Of a stretch of 64,000 nucleotides of DNA, positions 34,138 through 44,880 are shown in pieces. How positions within the stretch are numbered: the stretch's first letter is position 1; each line of letters opens with the position of its first letter. The translations under genes and the position numbers were made by a program. The notes below the pieces were generated by a model, which was not told where the DNA came from, searched no databases, and saw nothing but the letters and a program-made list of their open reading frames with translations. Origin of the DNA: Astragalus membranaceus (lineage: Eukaryota; Streptophyta; Magnoliopsida; Fabales; Fabaceae); assembly GCA_039519185.1 (NCBI GenBank), contig CM076849.1, positions 68,194,784 through 68,258,783 of the forward strand, in the 5' to 3' direction.

Positions 34138-34340
34138 AACACGTGGCAAGCCCATTTGGCAATTAAAAATGCCAACTCAGATACTTCACTGACACGTAGA
34201 CACAGTTGTAACAGAGAAACTAACAGAAGGGCTAATGCCAAAATGGTGACATTTGCAAGGTGTTTTTTAAAAGAAAATATTTTGCAGGGGATAAAAGCAA
34301 AACACCCCCTATTTACAGGAGGTAAAAACGTATTTAAACC
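34138..34340 (-). repeat. Right TIR of the MULE
   Basis: The inverted copy of 28879-29082, ending TTTAAACC next to the TSD. Confidence 0.9.
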
Positions 34341-34349
34341 TAAATTATA

Positions 34350-34973
34350 ATACTACCTCATGAATATTGACTCTGAGGCATTTGTTATCCATATTGATTA
34401 TTATTTAATTTATTCGCTGATATTTGGATCTTTCCGCAGAGAAAGTAGGTAACATATAACGACATGAATAACAACGAGAGTTGGTACAAGCAGTAACTGA
34501 GATTGGATTCCACTCCAAGGTCTTAAGTTTGAATATTGGGTGTGACAAAAACTCTGTTGGGAAGAGACAACCATACAGATCGACAAAGCCAAATATACAT
34601 GTGGTCAGCCAGGTTCTCCGGTGGAAACTAAGCACCAATAACGGCGTGAAAAAAAATATAACGACATGAATGAAGGTTTGGCCATTCAGTAACATCTTGC
34701 TTTGTGCAGTGTTGCATAAGAACAGTAGTGAATGTGATTGGAGTAGATTTCGGTTCTTTGGTTTGCCATTAACCTATACTCCTCACATATGCATTGCACC
34801 GTATCCATTCGTGTAATGCATTATTATTGCCGCCATACACATGCATCATCATGTCAGCCATACGCCCATACATACTCCATAGTCCATTCTCTTTTTTTAT
34901 AAACCTCCATACAGACTCCATTCTCCTTGTTTTCTTCTTGTGAATACTATATGTTATAATTGAGTTACTTTAA
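34350..34973. other. Intergenic stretch, no gene seen
   Basis: AT-rich, non-coding. A 60-residue frame at 34592-34410 and its overlap have no recognisable features. A phrase resembling degenerate retroposon tails ('tcttaagtttgaatattgg') lies near 34520, too weak to call. Confidence 0.6.
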
Positions 34974-34982
34974 TATTTTAAA

Positions 34983-35330
34983 GGCTAAATTATAGTTTTG
35001 GTCCCCCTATTTTCAAAAATTCAGATATTTGGTTCCCCTATTTTAAAACTCAGATATTTGGTCCGCCAATTTTAAAAAATCAAAGACATTTAGTCCCAAG
35101 AGGAATTTTCAGTTTTTTATGGCTAATAATCAAAGACATTTGGTCCCTCAATTTTAAAAAATCAAAGAGATTTGGTCCCCAAATTTTAAAAAATCAAAGA
35201 CATTTGGTCCCTCTTTGGACTAAATGTATTTGATTTTTTAAAATTTTGTGACAAAATGTCTGAGTTTTAAAATAGGGAGACCAAATATCTGAATTTTTGA
35301 AAATAGGAGAACCAAAACTATAATTTAGCG
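34983..35330. mobile_element. MULE-type MITE, 348 bp
   Basis: It is a near-complete inverted repeat: GGCTAAATTATAGTTTTGG at the left and its complement (CCAAAACTATAATTTAGCG) at the right, with imperfect arms made of repeated 'tcagatatttggtcc' phrases. A perfect 9-bp TSD TATTTTAAA flanks it (34974-34982 and 35331-35339). The termini match those of the larger element at 36035-43247. Confidence 0.88.
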
Positions 35331-35339
35331 TATTTTAAA

Positions 35340-36025
35340 ATAATTCAATTTGTTAATACTATGTGTCATAATATAATAAATACTATGTGTCAGGGCGTCT
35401 AAAGTTTATAAATATATCCAAACAACTCAATTTGTGTCAGGACGTGCATTGCATAACATATTCTTTTTTGTTTTCTAGGAGTAGTTTTTTGGTTCAGGTA
35501 TTTCTAAAAATATTCATTTTTTTGACTGAATTCTAAAAATATTTATAGCTTTATAGTTTATTGTATGGTAACAAAAAAAATTATAATTTTTGGGTTAATG
35601 TGTTATTGTTGATAACTAATCTAATTAGTTGGGGAATCTAATTGACCACGTGTATACTTGGATTTTATCTCTGTGTGGTTCTCTCATTCCAACGGAGTTT
35701 TTTACCACACCAAAGATTCAAAAACTTGGTGTGGATCCGAGCCAAATTACCAATTGGACCAATCGTTGTTAGTACAAAAATAAATTAAAATAAAAATTAG
35801 GAAAAAACAATGTCAAGTGTTGACCTAGTGGAGCACATATTGGTCCTAGTTTCTACTTATTTCTATGGGTCATATAATGTAATTCTTATATTGGTGTCAT
35901 TGAATTCTAACCGATGTTTACATTTTAAAACTCGACATTCTTTTTCTGCTTCGTCCACCTCCGCTCGCACGGAATTGAATTCTTTATCTAAATTTTTTTT
36001 AAGCAAATAAATTTAAGTCATTTCA
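35340..36025. other. Intergenic stretch, no gene seen
   Basis: AT-rich with homopolymers. The 66-residue frame at 35810-36010 shows no domain. Nothing else supported. Confidence 0.6.
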
Positions 36026-36034
36026 TTTATTAAA

Positions 36035-36300
36035 GGCTAAATTATAGTTTTGTCCCCTTATTTTAACAAATTCAGACATTTAGTCCCCCTATTTTAAAAC
36101 TCAGATATTTAGTCCCTCTATTATAAAAAATTCAGACATTTAGTCCAAATGGGGGTTTTCAATTTTGTTTTGCTGATTTGAAGGCTTGTCAAAAGAAAAA
36201 AGATGACATGGATTCCTTTAAATGATGTGGCACTTAACATGTGGCTGCCACATCAATTAATGAGCCACGTAAGCATGCCACCTAATAAAATTAAAATTAA
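36035..36300 (+). repeat. Left TIR of the non-autonomous MULE
   Basis: It begins GGCTAAATTATAG, contains three to four 'tcagacatttagtcc' repeats and 'gtggctgccacatca', and matches the inverted right end. Confidence 0.85.
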
Positions 36301-36336
36301 AATTACAAAAACTAAAACTAAAATCAAAACTAAAAA

Positions 36337-37185
36337 TGTTGTTTCAGTGTTTTCGAAATTATACCGAAGAAATTACTGGGATGAGTCGCGGACTAGGTCG
36401 CTCTCTTTAAGACGTTTCGTGGCACTGCTCGATGGTGCAAGCAGACTATCAACCACGACGCCCCCAGGATAAAACAGCCCAGTTACGATTATGACTGCAC
36501 AGTCAGTAATCGCTCGAGATATACACCTCTCAATATGGTTTATAACCACTCGGGAATATGGCTCGTAGGCCACTCTCAGAAAAGAAGAAGAAGAAGAATA
36601 TGGCTCGTAGGCCACTCACGAATTTTAGAGAGAAGAGAATTTTCGGAGAAGAGTTTGCGGTTTTTGATCTGATTTCGTCAAGTGAGGGAAGAGCCTTTTT
36701 ATAGGCTTCACCAACTGCTTTGTGCGCAAGTCAAGGCACGATTTTAGGCTCCACTAACAACTGACTTGGAGCGCAATTCAGATTGGAACGGAGCCAACTT
36801 GCGCGAGTTGTTGCGCGAATTTCGAGCTGACTTGGAGCGCAATCCGCAACAGCTCTATCAGATAGCGTTCGTCGTATCTGGTCGGTTCAATGAATCTGGA
36901 CAAGCACGTTCCAAAAAATAAAATAAAAGTTTAATTAATTTCGCAAAAAATACTTTACACCTCACAGCCCAAGCCCAAGCCCGAGCCCGGCCCGGCCGGT
37001 CGGACAGACGGCGGCGGCGGCGCGCGCGTGTGTGGTGGTCAGTTAGAGTGCGTGCTTGCCCGTTCACAAAACTGGGTACCCTTTGGGGCCCAACCCAAAG
37101 GTGTGAACTTCCCACTTATAAGCACTCTTCAAGTGCTTAGTCCAAGCAATGTGGGACTTTGTAAATTCACACCAATGTTCCAACA
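36337..37185 (-). repeat. 3' LTR of the copia element, full length (849 bp)
   Basis: It contains a TATA-like CTATAAAAAGG on the minus strand (about 36694-36704), GC-rich simple sequence (GCCCAAGCCC and GGCGGCGGC runs near 36965-37025) and a duplicated 'gaatatggctcgtaggccac' phrase at about 36554 and 36597. Confidence 0.93.
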
Positions 37186-37710
37186 ATCCCCCACTTGAAT
37201 TTAAACAGTTCCAGAAATAGCGTCAAGCGCCTCCATAAGATTGTGCATAAGCAGAGGTGTCGTACGACTTGAACCTTGCGTAGCGGTTAAGATTTAGATT
37301 CAACAAGAGTGACTCGTAGTCTTGAACTCTATCTCTAATCGTCGAAACCACACACAGCCTTTTCCGTAGGTGTATTCTCATATGCCCGTGCGTTTATGGC
37401 CCTGCACGTCTATCCCAGTTTAGTGAACGCTCTAGGAATTTCTGCCCAAATGCCATAGGAAGCGGCCCCACTTCCACATTCACAAAGGTGAGTCTATCAA
37501 GAGTACTCCTGTAGCTAGGTACTCTACTCCACATGGAGTATAGATCTCATTAAGAGTTTCTATTATCTCAACCTTACATCGCTTCAGGAATCATGCTTAT
37601 TTACTTTTAATAGCATGTTCATCTCCTGTCACTTCACAACTTGTTATTACCCATTGAACCTAATTCTTGGGATCTCCAGTCTTTTAGGTCGGGTTGCCAT
37701 TGTGAGTGAC
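37186..37710 (-). other. Copia 3' untranslated region with polypurine tract
   Basis: On the minus strand TTCAAGTGGGGGAT (37186-37199) abuts the 3' LTR and is the polypurine tract. The remaining about 510 bp after the pol stop codon have no ORF of note. Confidence 0.8.
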
Positions 37711-40700
37711 TCATGGTTCTAAAGGCAGTAGTCCCATCTTTTGAGATGTACTTTGGACTTTCTCTCTGGCTAATCCTTTCGTCAAAGGATCGGCTAAGTT
37801 CTGATCAGTGCGTACGTGATCCACTCTCACAACTCCTTTTGTTAGTAGCTCTCTAACTGTGTTGTGCTTACGACGGATTTGTCGTTTCTTACCGTTGTAA
37901 TAACGGTTCTCTATTTTTGCAATAGCCGCGGTACTATCGCAGTGGATCAACACAGCTGGCATCGGTTTTTCCCATAAGGGAATCTCTGCTAGTAGGCATC
38001 TTAACCAGCTAGCTTCTTCACTGGCTGTCGCTAGTGCTATCATTTCAGACTCCATAGTGGACTGAGCCAAAATGGTCTGTTTCTTAGATTTCCAGGAAAC
38101 GGCACCACCGGCTATACTGAATATGTAGCCACTGGTTGCTTTGGAATCATCTGACAGAGTGTTCCAATCAGCGTCACTGTACCCTTCAAGTACAGCTGGA
38201 AACCTCTGATAGTGTAATCCTAGATTCATGGTTCTTTTAAGATATCTCATGACTCTTTCAATAGCATGCCAATGCTCGATACTAGGTCGACTGGTAAACC
38301 TGCATAGCAATCCCACAACATAGGCGATGTCGGGTCTAGTACAATCAGTAGCATACCTTAGGCTGCCAATGATGCTCGCATATTCCGTTTGTCTAACACT
38401 GTCACCAGTGTTCTTAAAAAGTTTGACACTTGGATCATAGGGAGAACATGCAGGTTTACAGTCAAAATAATTGTATTTCTTTAAGATCTTCTCAATATAA
38501 TGAGATTGATCCAAGGAAATTCCTTTCTCGGACCTAGTGATCTTGATCCCGAGGATTACATTAGCTTCTCCGAGGTCTTTCATATCAAAGTTGTTGCACA
38601 ACAATGATTTCACTTTATTTATGGCATGAATGTTTGATCCAAATATGAGCAGATCGTCTACATAGAAACATATGATAGTGCAAATGTCATTCTCAGTTTT
38701 GTAATAAATGCATTTGTCACTTTCATTCACTTTGAACTCATTCGAGATAATCAAATTATCGAACTTCTCATGCCATTGTTTGGGAGCTTGTTTGAGACCA
38801 TACAGAGACTTGTCCAACCTACAGACCTTGTGTTCTTGCCCATGGACAACAAAACCTTCAGGTTGCTCCATATAGATTTCTTCTTCTAATTCGCCATTCA
38901 AAAAGGCGGTCTTTACATCCATTTGGTGTACTTCTAAGTTATAAATAGAAGCCAGAGCAATTAGTACCCTTATGGATGTAATTCTGGTAACAGGCGAATA
39001 TGTATCGAAGAAATCTATGTTCTCTCTTTGTCTAAAACCTTTGGCTACAAGGCGAGCCTTGTACTTATCAACAGTGCCATCAGGTTTTAGCTTCCTTTTC
39101 AGAATCCATTTACAACCAATAGTTTTGCAACCAGGAGGCAAGTCCACTAAGTGCCATGTCTTGTTAGACTCTAGAGAATCCATCTCATCATTTATGGCTT
39201 CTTGCCACAAGTCAGCATCCAATGAAGACAGAGCTTCGTGAATGCTAGTAGGATCCTCCTCTAGTGTATAGACCGTGTAGTCGGGTCCATAGTCTTTAGC
39301 AACACGTGCTCTCTTACTTCTTCTAGGTTCTATTTCCCTTTCTACGTTGTTTTCAACGCTCCTAGGCACAGGAACATTACTAGTTCCAGAGCCCCCACTA
39401 TTTCTTGATTTAAAGGGAAATTTACTTTCATAGAAGTCAACATCGTTTGACTCGATGGTTACTTTTGCATTCAGGTCATAGAATCTGTATGCTTTGCTGT
39501 TTACTGCATAACCAATGAATACACATTCATAGGCTCTACTGGCAAGTTTGACTCTTTTTGGGTCTGGGATCCTTACATAGGCCAGACAGCCCCAAGTTCG
39601 GAAATAAGACACATTTGGTTGTCTTTTCTTTATCAATTCATAAGGAGAAATTTTATTCCTAGATTTAGGAACTCTGTTCAGTACATAGCATACTGTTATT
39701 AAAATTTCACCCCACCAGTGTGATGCAGCGCCCGAATTAAGCATAATCGCAACTGTTAATTCGGTAAGGGTTCTATTTTTCCTTTCTGCTTTACCATTCA
39801 TTTCAGGTGAATATGGTGCAGTCGTTTCATGTATGATTCCATTCAACTTATAAAAGTCATTAAACAACTGGGAGTCATACTCAGTTCCTCTATCGCTTCG
39901 AAAACGCTTTATCTTTTTTTCAAATTGATTTTCAATTTCCTTTACAAAAATTTTGAACATGTCAAGCGCTTCACTTTTATTTTTCATAAGGTACACGAAA
40001 GTGTAGTCTGAGCAATCGTCAATAAATGTGATAAAATAGCGTTTACCATTTCTGGTCAAAGTTCTGTCTAGTTCGCAAATATCAGAGTGTATTAAGTCTA
40101 ATGGCTCTGATTCTCTAATGACGGATTTGTGAGATGACTTTGTAATTTTGGCTTGAGTACAAAATTCGCATTTATGAAAATCGGTTAATGATAGTTTGGG
40201 AATTATCCCTAAATTGCTCATATTTGAAATAATGCGCTTATTGACATGACATAAACGAGAGTGCCAAATATTAAAATCACACAACATATACGCAGAAGGA
40301 AAAACTTTATTAACTTCAACATTTAGTTTGAACATGCCATCAGTGGCGTACCCTTTCCCTACAAAAGTACCATTTTTGGTCAAAGTATACAAATCTCCCT
40401 CAATAGTCTGAGTAAACCCTGCCTTATTCAGAAGGAAGCCAGAAACTAGATTCTTCCTTATCTCTGGAGTGTGCATCACGTCCTTCAAGATTAGAGTCTT
40501 TCCGGAAGTGAACTTCAGTTCGACATCTCCAATACCTGCAACAGTAGTGGTGTGAGCGTCGCCCAACAGCACTTTCTTATCATCAACCGCCTTGTATGTT
40601 TTAAACATAGCACGGTTGTTGCATACATGGCGAGAGGAGCCAGTATCATTCCACCAGTCATCAGATCCACCAACCATGTTGATTTCAGTAATCATAGCAG

Positions 40701-41643
40701 TAAAGTGCTGCTCTTCAGTCAGGTTAGCCTGCGGAGCAGGATTGGGCCCGTTCCTACACTTGTGTGCCATATGACCTGGTCTTCCACACTTGTAACAAAG
40801 GAATGGAAGAGCAGCTTCATTCTTTGGTTGTGGTGGTAGCTGAGGTTTGGCATTTGGGGACTTTGGAGTGTTCCCATTCTTGTGGTTGCGGTTCTTTTGA
40901 ATCTGATTACGGTTCTGATTCTTGAAATGTTTGCCATTTGGCTTCAGAACCGCTCCTGGTCTCTTGTTCGAAACAAACAAGATTTCATCATTCTAATCTT
41001 GCTTCCGAGATTCCTCCTCAATCCGGAGTCGGGTAATCAAACTTTCCAAAGAGAACTCTTTGGTCTTGTGCTTGAGAGAATTTTTGAAATCCTTCCAGGC
41101 AGGAGGAAGTTTGTCAATAATAACAGCTACTTGAAATTGTTCATCTAAGGCCATGCCTTCAGAGACAATTTCATGAGCTATTTTCTGTATCTCATGTGAC
41201 TGAGTCTCTACAGATTTATCATCTGTCATCTTGAAGTTGAGGTCATACTTCTTTAGTGCCTGCTTCCTCAGAGTCACAGCATATTTTTTAGTGCCTGCTT
41301 CCTCAGTGTCATACTTCTTTTTCAGAGCATTCCAGACCTCTTTAGCGGACTTGCAAGAGCTGTAATAATCATAAAGATCATCACTCAGTCCATTAAGAAT
41401 GAAGTTCTTACAGAGGTAGTCATTGTCATTCCAAAGCAGTATCTCTTTGGCTGTTTTAGTCTGATCTTCCTGTTCGGCTGTTTCGTCGACTACTGGAATC
41501 TCATCGGTCAAGACATTAGCAACTTTTTTCATAGTTAAGAAAAACTGCATCTTTTGTTGCCAACGCTTGAAGTGGGATCCCTCAAACCGAAATGGTTTGT
41601 TGAAGTCGGAAACAGTGGGACCAGTAATCTCTTCGGTAGTCAT
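37711..41643 (-). pseudogene. Copia gag-pol, one in-frame stop
   Basis: A single phase runs from the gag ATG (41643) to 37711. The only break is a TAG at 40993-40995, which separates a 216-residue gag from the 1089-residue remainder. After it come a zinc knuckle (CYKCGRPGHMAHKC), protease (WNDTGSS), integrase zinc finger (HSRLCHVNKR ... CEFC) and core, the GKAERKNRTLTE motif, reverse transcriptase with FYVDDLLIF (about residue 770 of the second part) and RNase H ending in VRTDQNLADPLTKGL. Length and domain content are those of a complete copia polyprotein. Whether the stop is a mutation or a gag/pol translation control is not decidable here. The low number of lesions agrees with the near-identical LTRs. 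Confidence 0.92.
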
Positions 41644-41667
41644 GGTTGAAAAGAAACATCTTAAAAT

Positions 41668-42278
41668 TGTTGTTTCAGTGTTTTCGAAATTATACCGAAG
41701 AAATTACTGGGATGAGTCGCGGACTAGGTCGCTCTCTTTAAGACGTTTCGTGGCACTGCTCGATGGTGCAAGCAGACTATCAACCACGACGCCCCCAGGA
41801 TAAAACAGCCCAGTTACGATTATGACTGCACAGTCAGTAATCGCTCGAGATATACACCTCTCAATATGGTTTATAACCACTCGGGAATATGGCTCGTAGG
41901 CCACTCTCAGAAAAGAAGAAGAAGAAGAATATGGCTCGTAGGCCACTCACGAATTTTAGAGAGAAGAGAATTTTCGGAGAAGAGTTTGCGGTTTTTGATC
42001 TGATTTCGTCAATGAATCTGGACAAGCACGTTCCAAAAAATAAAATAAAAGTTTAATTAATTTCGCAAAAAATACTTTACACCTCACAGCCCAAGCCCGT
42101 CGGACGGACGGCGGCGGCGCGCGTGTGGTGGTCAGTTAGAGTGCGTGCTTGCCCGTTCACAAAACTGGGTACCCTTTGGGCCCCAACCCAAAGGTGTGAA
42201 CTTCCCACTTATAAGCACTCTTCAAGTGCTTAGTCCAAGCAATGTGGGACTTTGTAAATTCACACCAATGTTCCAACA
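41668..42278 (-). repeat. 5' LTR of the copia element, with a promoter deletion (611 bp)
   Basis: It matches the 3' LTR except for a missing block equal to 36682-36890 (209 bp), which holds the TATA-like sequence, plus two small deletions in the GC-rich repeat. The deletion joins at a TCAA present at both edges (36678-36681 and 36887-36890). Confidence 0.9.
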
Positions 42279-42283
42279 AAAAA

Positions 42284-42900
42284 TAAAATACAAAACCTAA
42301 AATTAAAATTAAATTAAAATTAACAACAATAATCCTGCCTTCTTCCTTCAGCCTCCTCACTCTTTTACAACAAACCAAACCCTCCTCTGTTTTCTCACTT
42401 CCCACCAAACCCCTCAAACTCCACCTCTCGTCCCTCCATTCTTCTTCACACACTCTCTCCCTCACTTCCAAATCCAAAACTCATCACTTCTTCCTTCTCG
42501 ATCCACACCACCATCATATCCGATTCAACACTTATTACCAGCGTGGCCAGTGAAGAACACGAGAGTGGCTGAGGAAACCGAAAATGCTGATGCGAGCAAA
42601 GATGGGGACAGTGTTTTAGTTAAATATGATGCTGGTGTTACATATATGAAGATTGGGGGTTGAAAGTTGAGACTTTTAGGGTTTTGATTTGTGGAGTTTT
42701 GTTTGGAGATGAAAAAGCGACGGTTGTGTTACAGATATGGAGATTGGGTTTTAGATTGGGGAGATGGAGGTTATAGGGAATCAAAGGAAGAAGAAGGAGA
42801 AAGAGTTGAGTGGAAGAAGAAGACGTAGAGGAAGAAAGAAGTTCTGGAAGATGAGAATAAGAAAATCTCTGGAGAAAAACAGTACGTTGATACCATCAAG
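42284..42900 (+). other. Unique interior of the non-autonomous MULE, possible captured sequence
   Basis: It begins with an A/T-rich linker, then a CT-rich stretch (42330-42490). A frame with coding-like composition follows at about 42546-42663 (AEETENADASKDGDSVLVKY, ending IGG and a stop). It lacks a clear start and any domain I recognise. It may be an exon captured from a host gene, as in Pack-MULEs, but this is unproven. Confidence 0.35.
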
Positions 42901-42984
42901 TTATTTTTTTATTGTCAAAAAAAAAATCAAGTAATTTTTTAATTTTTTTCTAATTTTAAATATTTTAATTTTATAATTAAACTT

Positions 42985-43247
42985 TAATTTTAATTTTAAT
43001 TTTTATTAAATAAATAATGATGTGGCAGCCACGTGTGATGCCTACGTCAGCTGCCACGTCATTTAATGAGGCCACGTAAGCAATTTTTTGGACAGGTCTC
43101 CAAATCAGCAAAAAAAATATGAAAAAACCCCTTTTGGACTAAATGTCTGAATTTTTAAAATAGGGGGACTAAATGTCTGAGTTTTAAAATAGGGGGACTA
43201 AATGTCTGAATTTGTAAAAATAGGGGGACCAAAACTATAATTTAACC
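42985..43247 (-). repeat. Right TIR of the non-autonomous MULE
   Basis: The inverted counterpart of 36035-36300, with the same 'gactaaatgtctga' repeats and 'gatgtggcagccacgtg'. Confidence 0.85.
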
Positions 43248-43835
43248 TTTATTAAATGAGTTGCAATACAATGGAAAATTTGTTGGAAATTCTGACCTGA
43301 AACAACGATCGAGCGACCTTAAAGAACAATGAACTGTACCTATAAAACAAAGAAGGTTAGGAAAAAACAACCGGAGGGGTCTGACGACGCGCCCTTAAGG
43401 ATCTATCCGCCTCTACTGTGCAAATCCCCCGAGGGTACAACCGGTCTCGTCTCAGATGCATGACAATAGCCACTGAGGAATCAGAACTGGCAAGAATTAT
43501 TGTGTTTAGATATCAGGAAATGAACCCAGGAAAAAGAGAAAAGGAAGCATATTTTGTTGTTGTTTTTGCGTTAACTGACCTGCTCTCAGTTAGGAAGTCA
43601 CTCAAAGAAGAACCTATATCCACTCAGTTTGTTACGCTAAAATTGTGGAATGTTGAGAGTGCTCCCCAAGTAATGTACCTAGACGCTTTTAATTAAAATG
43701 AATTTAGACAATACTTGGAGCTCAAGTAAATAGTTATTAGGAAAATATTAAACAGTAATATTAAATAAAAATAATTTTGATTAATCAAACTTGCTTAAAA
43801 TAGGCATTCTAGGATAGGCTCATGTGAGTCCAAAA

Positions 43836-43841
<6 letters not shown>

Positions 43842-43916
<75 letters not shown>
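43842..43916. repeat. (TA)n microsatellite within the copia LTR
   Basis: About 75 bp of nearly pure TA dinucleotide inside the LTR at 43281-44004. Length may be unstable. Confidence 0.95.
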
Positions 43917-44717
43917 CAGTAAATAAAGACTTTGGTATGTCCAAAGCCAAGCAAGGGACTTCCCAACTTTTGAAATATCTCTTAAAATCATTAAAGTCAC
44001 AACAATCTCCCACATATTTCAAAAGTTGGAAAAAGAAATAAAGAAAAGAAGTTTCCTGGGTTAACATTGTAGATGTAATGCATCGGAACTAAATAGCAAG
44101 CTATGGAACCAGTCCTAGACAGATAAAACATAACATACTATGAATTGGTTTAGCAAGCTATGGAACCCAAGACACATGTTATATGTTAGAGATTTTACCA
44201 TCACACTACACCTCCCACAATTCTTGTTGTTTCCGCCGTTTTGCGCTACTAGGCCGTGCGCGTGCTCGGTATTCATGAGTGCTCTAGAGACCTCGCCAGG
44301 ATCTCATGCAAGCGGCCCCACTTGACACTCATATAGGTGATTTTATCAAGTGTATGCTGCAAATCATACACCACCCATAAGGGCTATGATAATCATTAAA
44401 AGCTTTAAGCTTAACCTCTTAACCCTGCAGTCTAGCACTATCACAGTAACACGATAACACCATAGGAAGGGACAAGAATAAATTAATTACTTGAATTAAT
44501 TTTAGTGCTAGCAGTATCAAGAAGTGACTTGTTTTTACCACATTAAACCTTCTTCATGGGATCTCCAATCACAAAGGTTGGGTTACTATCGCTTCTTAAT
44601 TTCAATTGGCTAAAGTCCCATTCCCCTCGATGTTTCACAGATTAATCTCTTCCCTAGGGGTTTTGTCAGAGGATCGGCCAAATCCACTTCTGACTTCTCA
44701 TAATCGATCGATATCAT

Positions 44718-44880
44718 TCAATATTTTTGCAATTGTTTGACAATATTATGTCTCAATTCCACATGTCTATTTTTGCCATTATAGGTCTTATTCTTTGCAA
44801 TGGTTATTGCCGACTGACGATCACAATGTATTGACACTGATGGTGTCGGTTTTACTCCCAAAGGAATTCTAGCTAATAGG
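44718..44880 (-). pseudogene. Copia RNase H C-terminal fragment, fused to LINE
   Basis: The frame reads IPLGVKPTPSVSIHCDRQSA and then NKTYNGKNRHVELRHNIVKQ, standard copia RNase H sequence. Upstream in the same frame is LINE reverse transcriptase (NPFSMQDLRPISRCNVIYKF), so 44978-44718 is a chimeric open frame of 86 codons. The junction is near the codons for LLA (about 44876-44884), where both partners could supply the same bases. Confidence 0.85.

Larger units (their letters stand above)
28879..34340 (-). mobile_element. Mutator-like DNA transposon (MULE) with two convergent genes
   Basis: 5462 bp with long terminal inverted repeats (about 204 bp) that begin GGTTTAA. The 9-bp flanks TAGATTATA (28870-28878) and TAAATTATA (34341-34349) differ at one position, as expected for a MULE TSD with one later change. 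A transposase gene reads leftward (33471-30322) and a small GRF zinc-finger gene reads rightward (29299-29756), so they converge on a repeat-rich spacer at 29757-30321. Each gene starts several hundred bases inside its own TIR. Confidence 0.9.
36337..42278 (-). mobile_element. Ty1/copia retrotransposon, young
   Basis: LTRs at 36337-37185 (3') and 41668-42278 (5'), termini TGTTGGAAC/ACAACA on the minus strand, and TSD AAAAA on both sides (36332-36336 and 42279-42283). Apart from three indels the LTRs are nearly identical, so insertion is recent. Integrase precedes reverse transcriptase, which fixes the copia order. The 5' LTR is 238 bp shorter than the 3' LTR. Only 24 bases separate the 5' LTR from the gag ATG, and I see no usual iMet primer-binding site in them. 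Confidence 0.93.
36035..43247. mobile_element. Non-autonomous MULE (Pack-MULE candidate) interrupted by a copia element
   Basis: Termini GGCTAAATTATAGTTTT (36035) and AAAACTATAATTTAACC (43247) are inverted repeats of about 260 bp. A perfect 9-bp TSD TTTATTAAA flanks them (36026-36034 and 43248-43256). Without the copia insertion (36337-42278) and one TSD copy the element is about 1.27 kb. It has no transposase. The unique interior is 42284-42900. The same TIR family forms the 348-bp MITE nearby. Confidence 0.88.
43281..44880 (-). mobile_element. Ty1/copia 3' fragment (LTR, 3' region, end of RNase H)
   Basis: On the minus strand the 3' LTR runs from TGTTGTGACTTTAATG (44004) to GAATTTCCAACA (43281), 724 bp, with the polypurine tract TGTGGGAGAT (44005-44014) before it. 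About 700 bp of 3' untranslated region and the last part of RNase H precede that. Everything upstream is missing; the sequence joins a LINE at about 44880. Confidence 0.85.

Noticed and set aside
36373..36615. 80-residue frame repeated at 41704-41946, suggesting a duplicated gene
   Set aside because: Both lie in the two LTRs of the same copia element.
43795..44067. Frame encoding alternating Ile-Tyr
   Set aside because: It is a translation of the (TA)n microsatellite.
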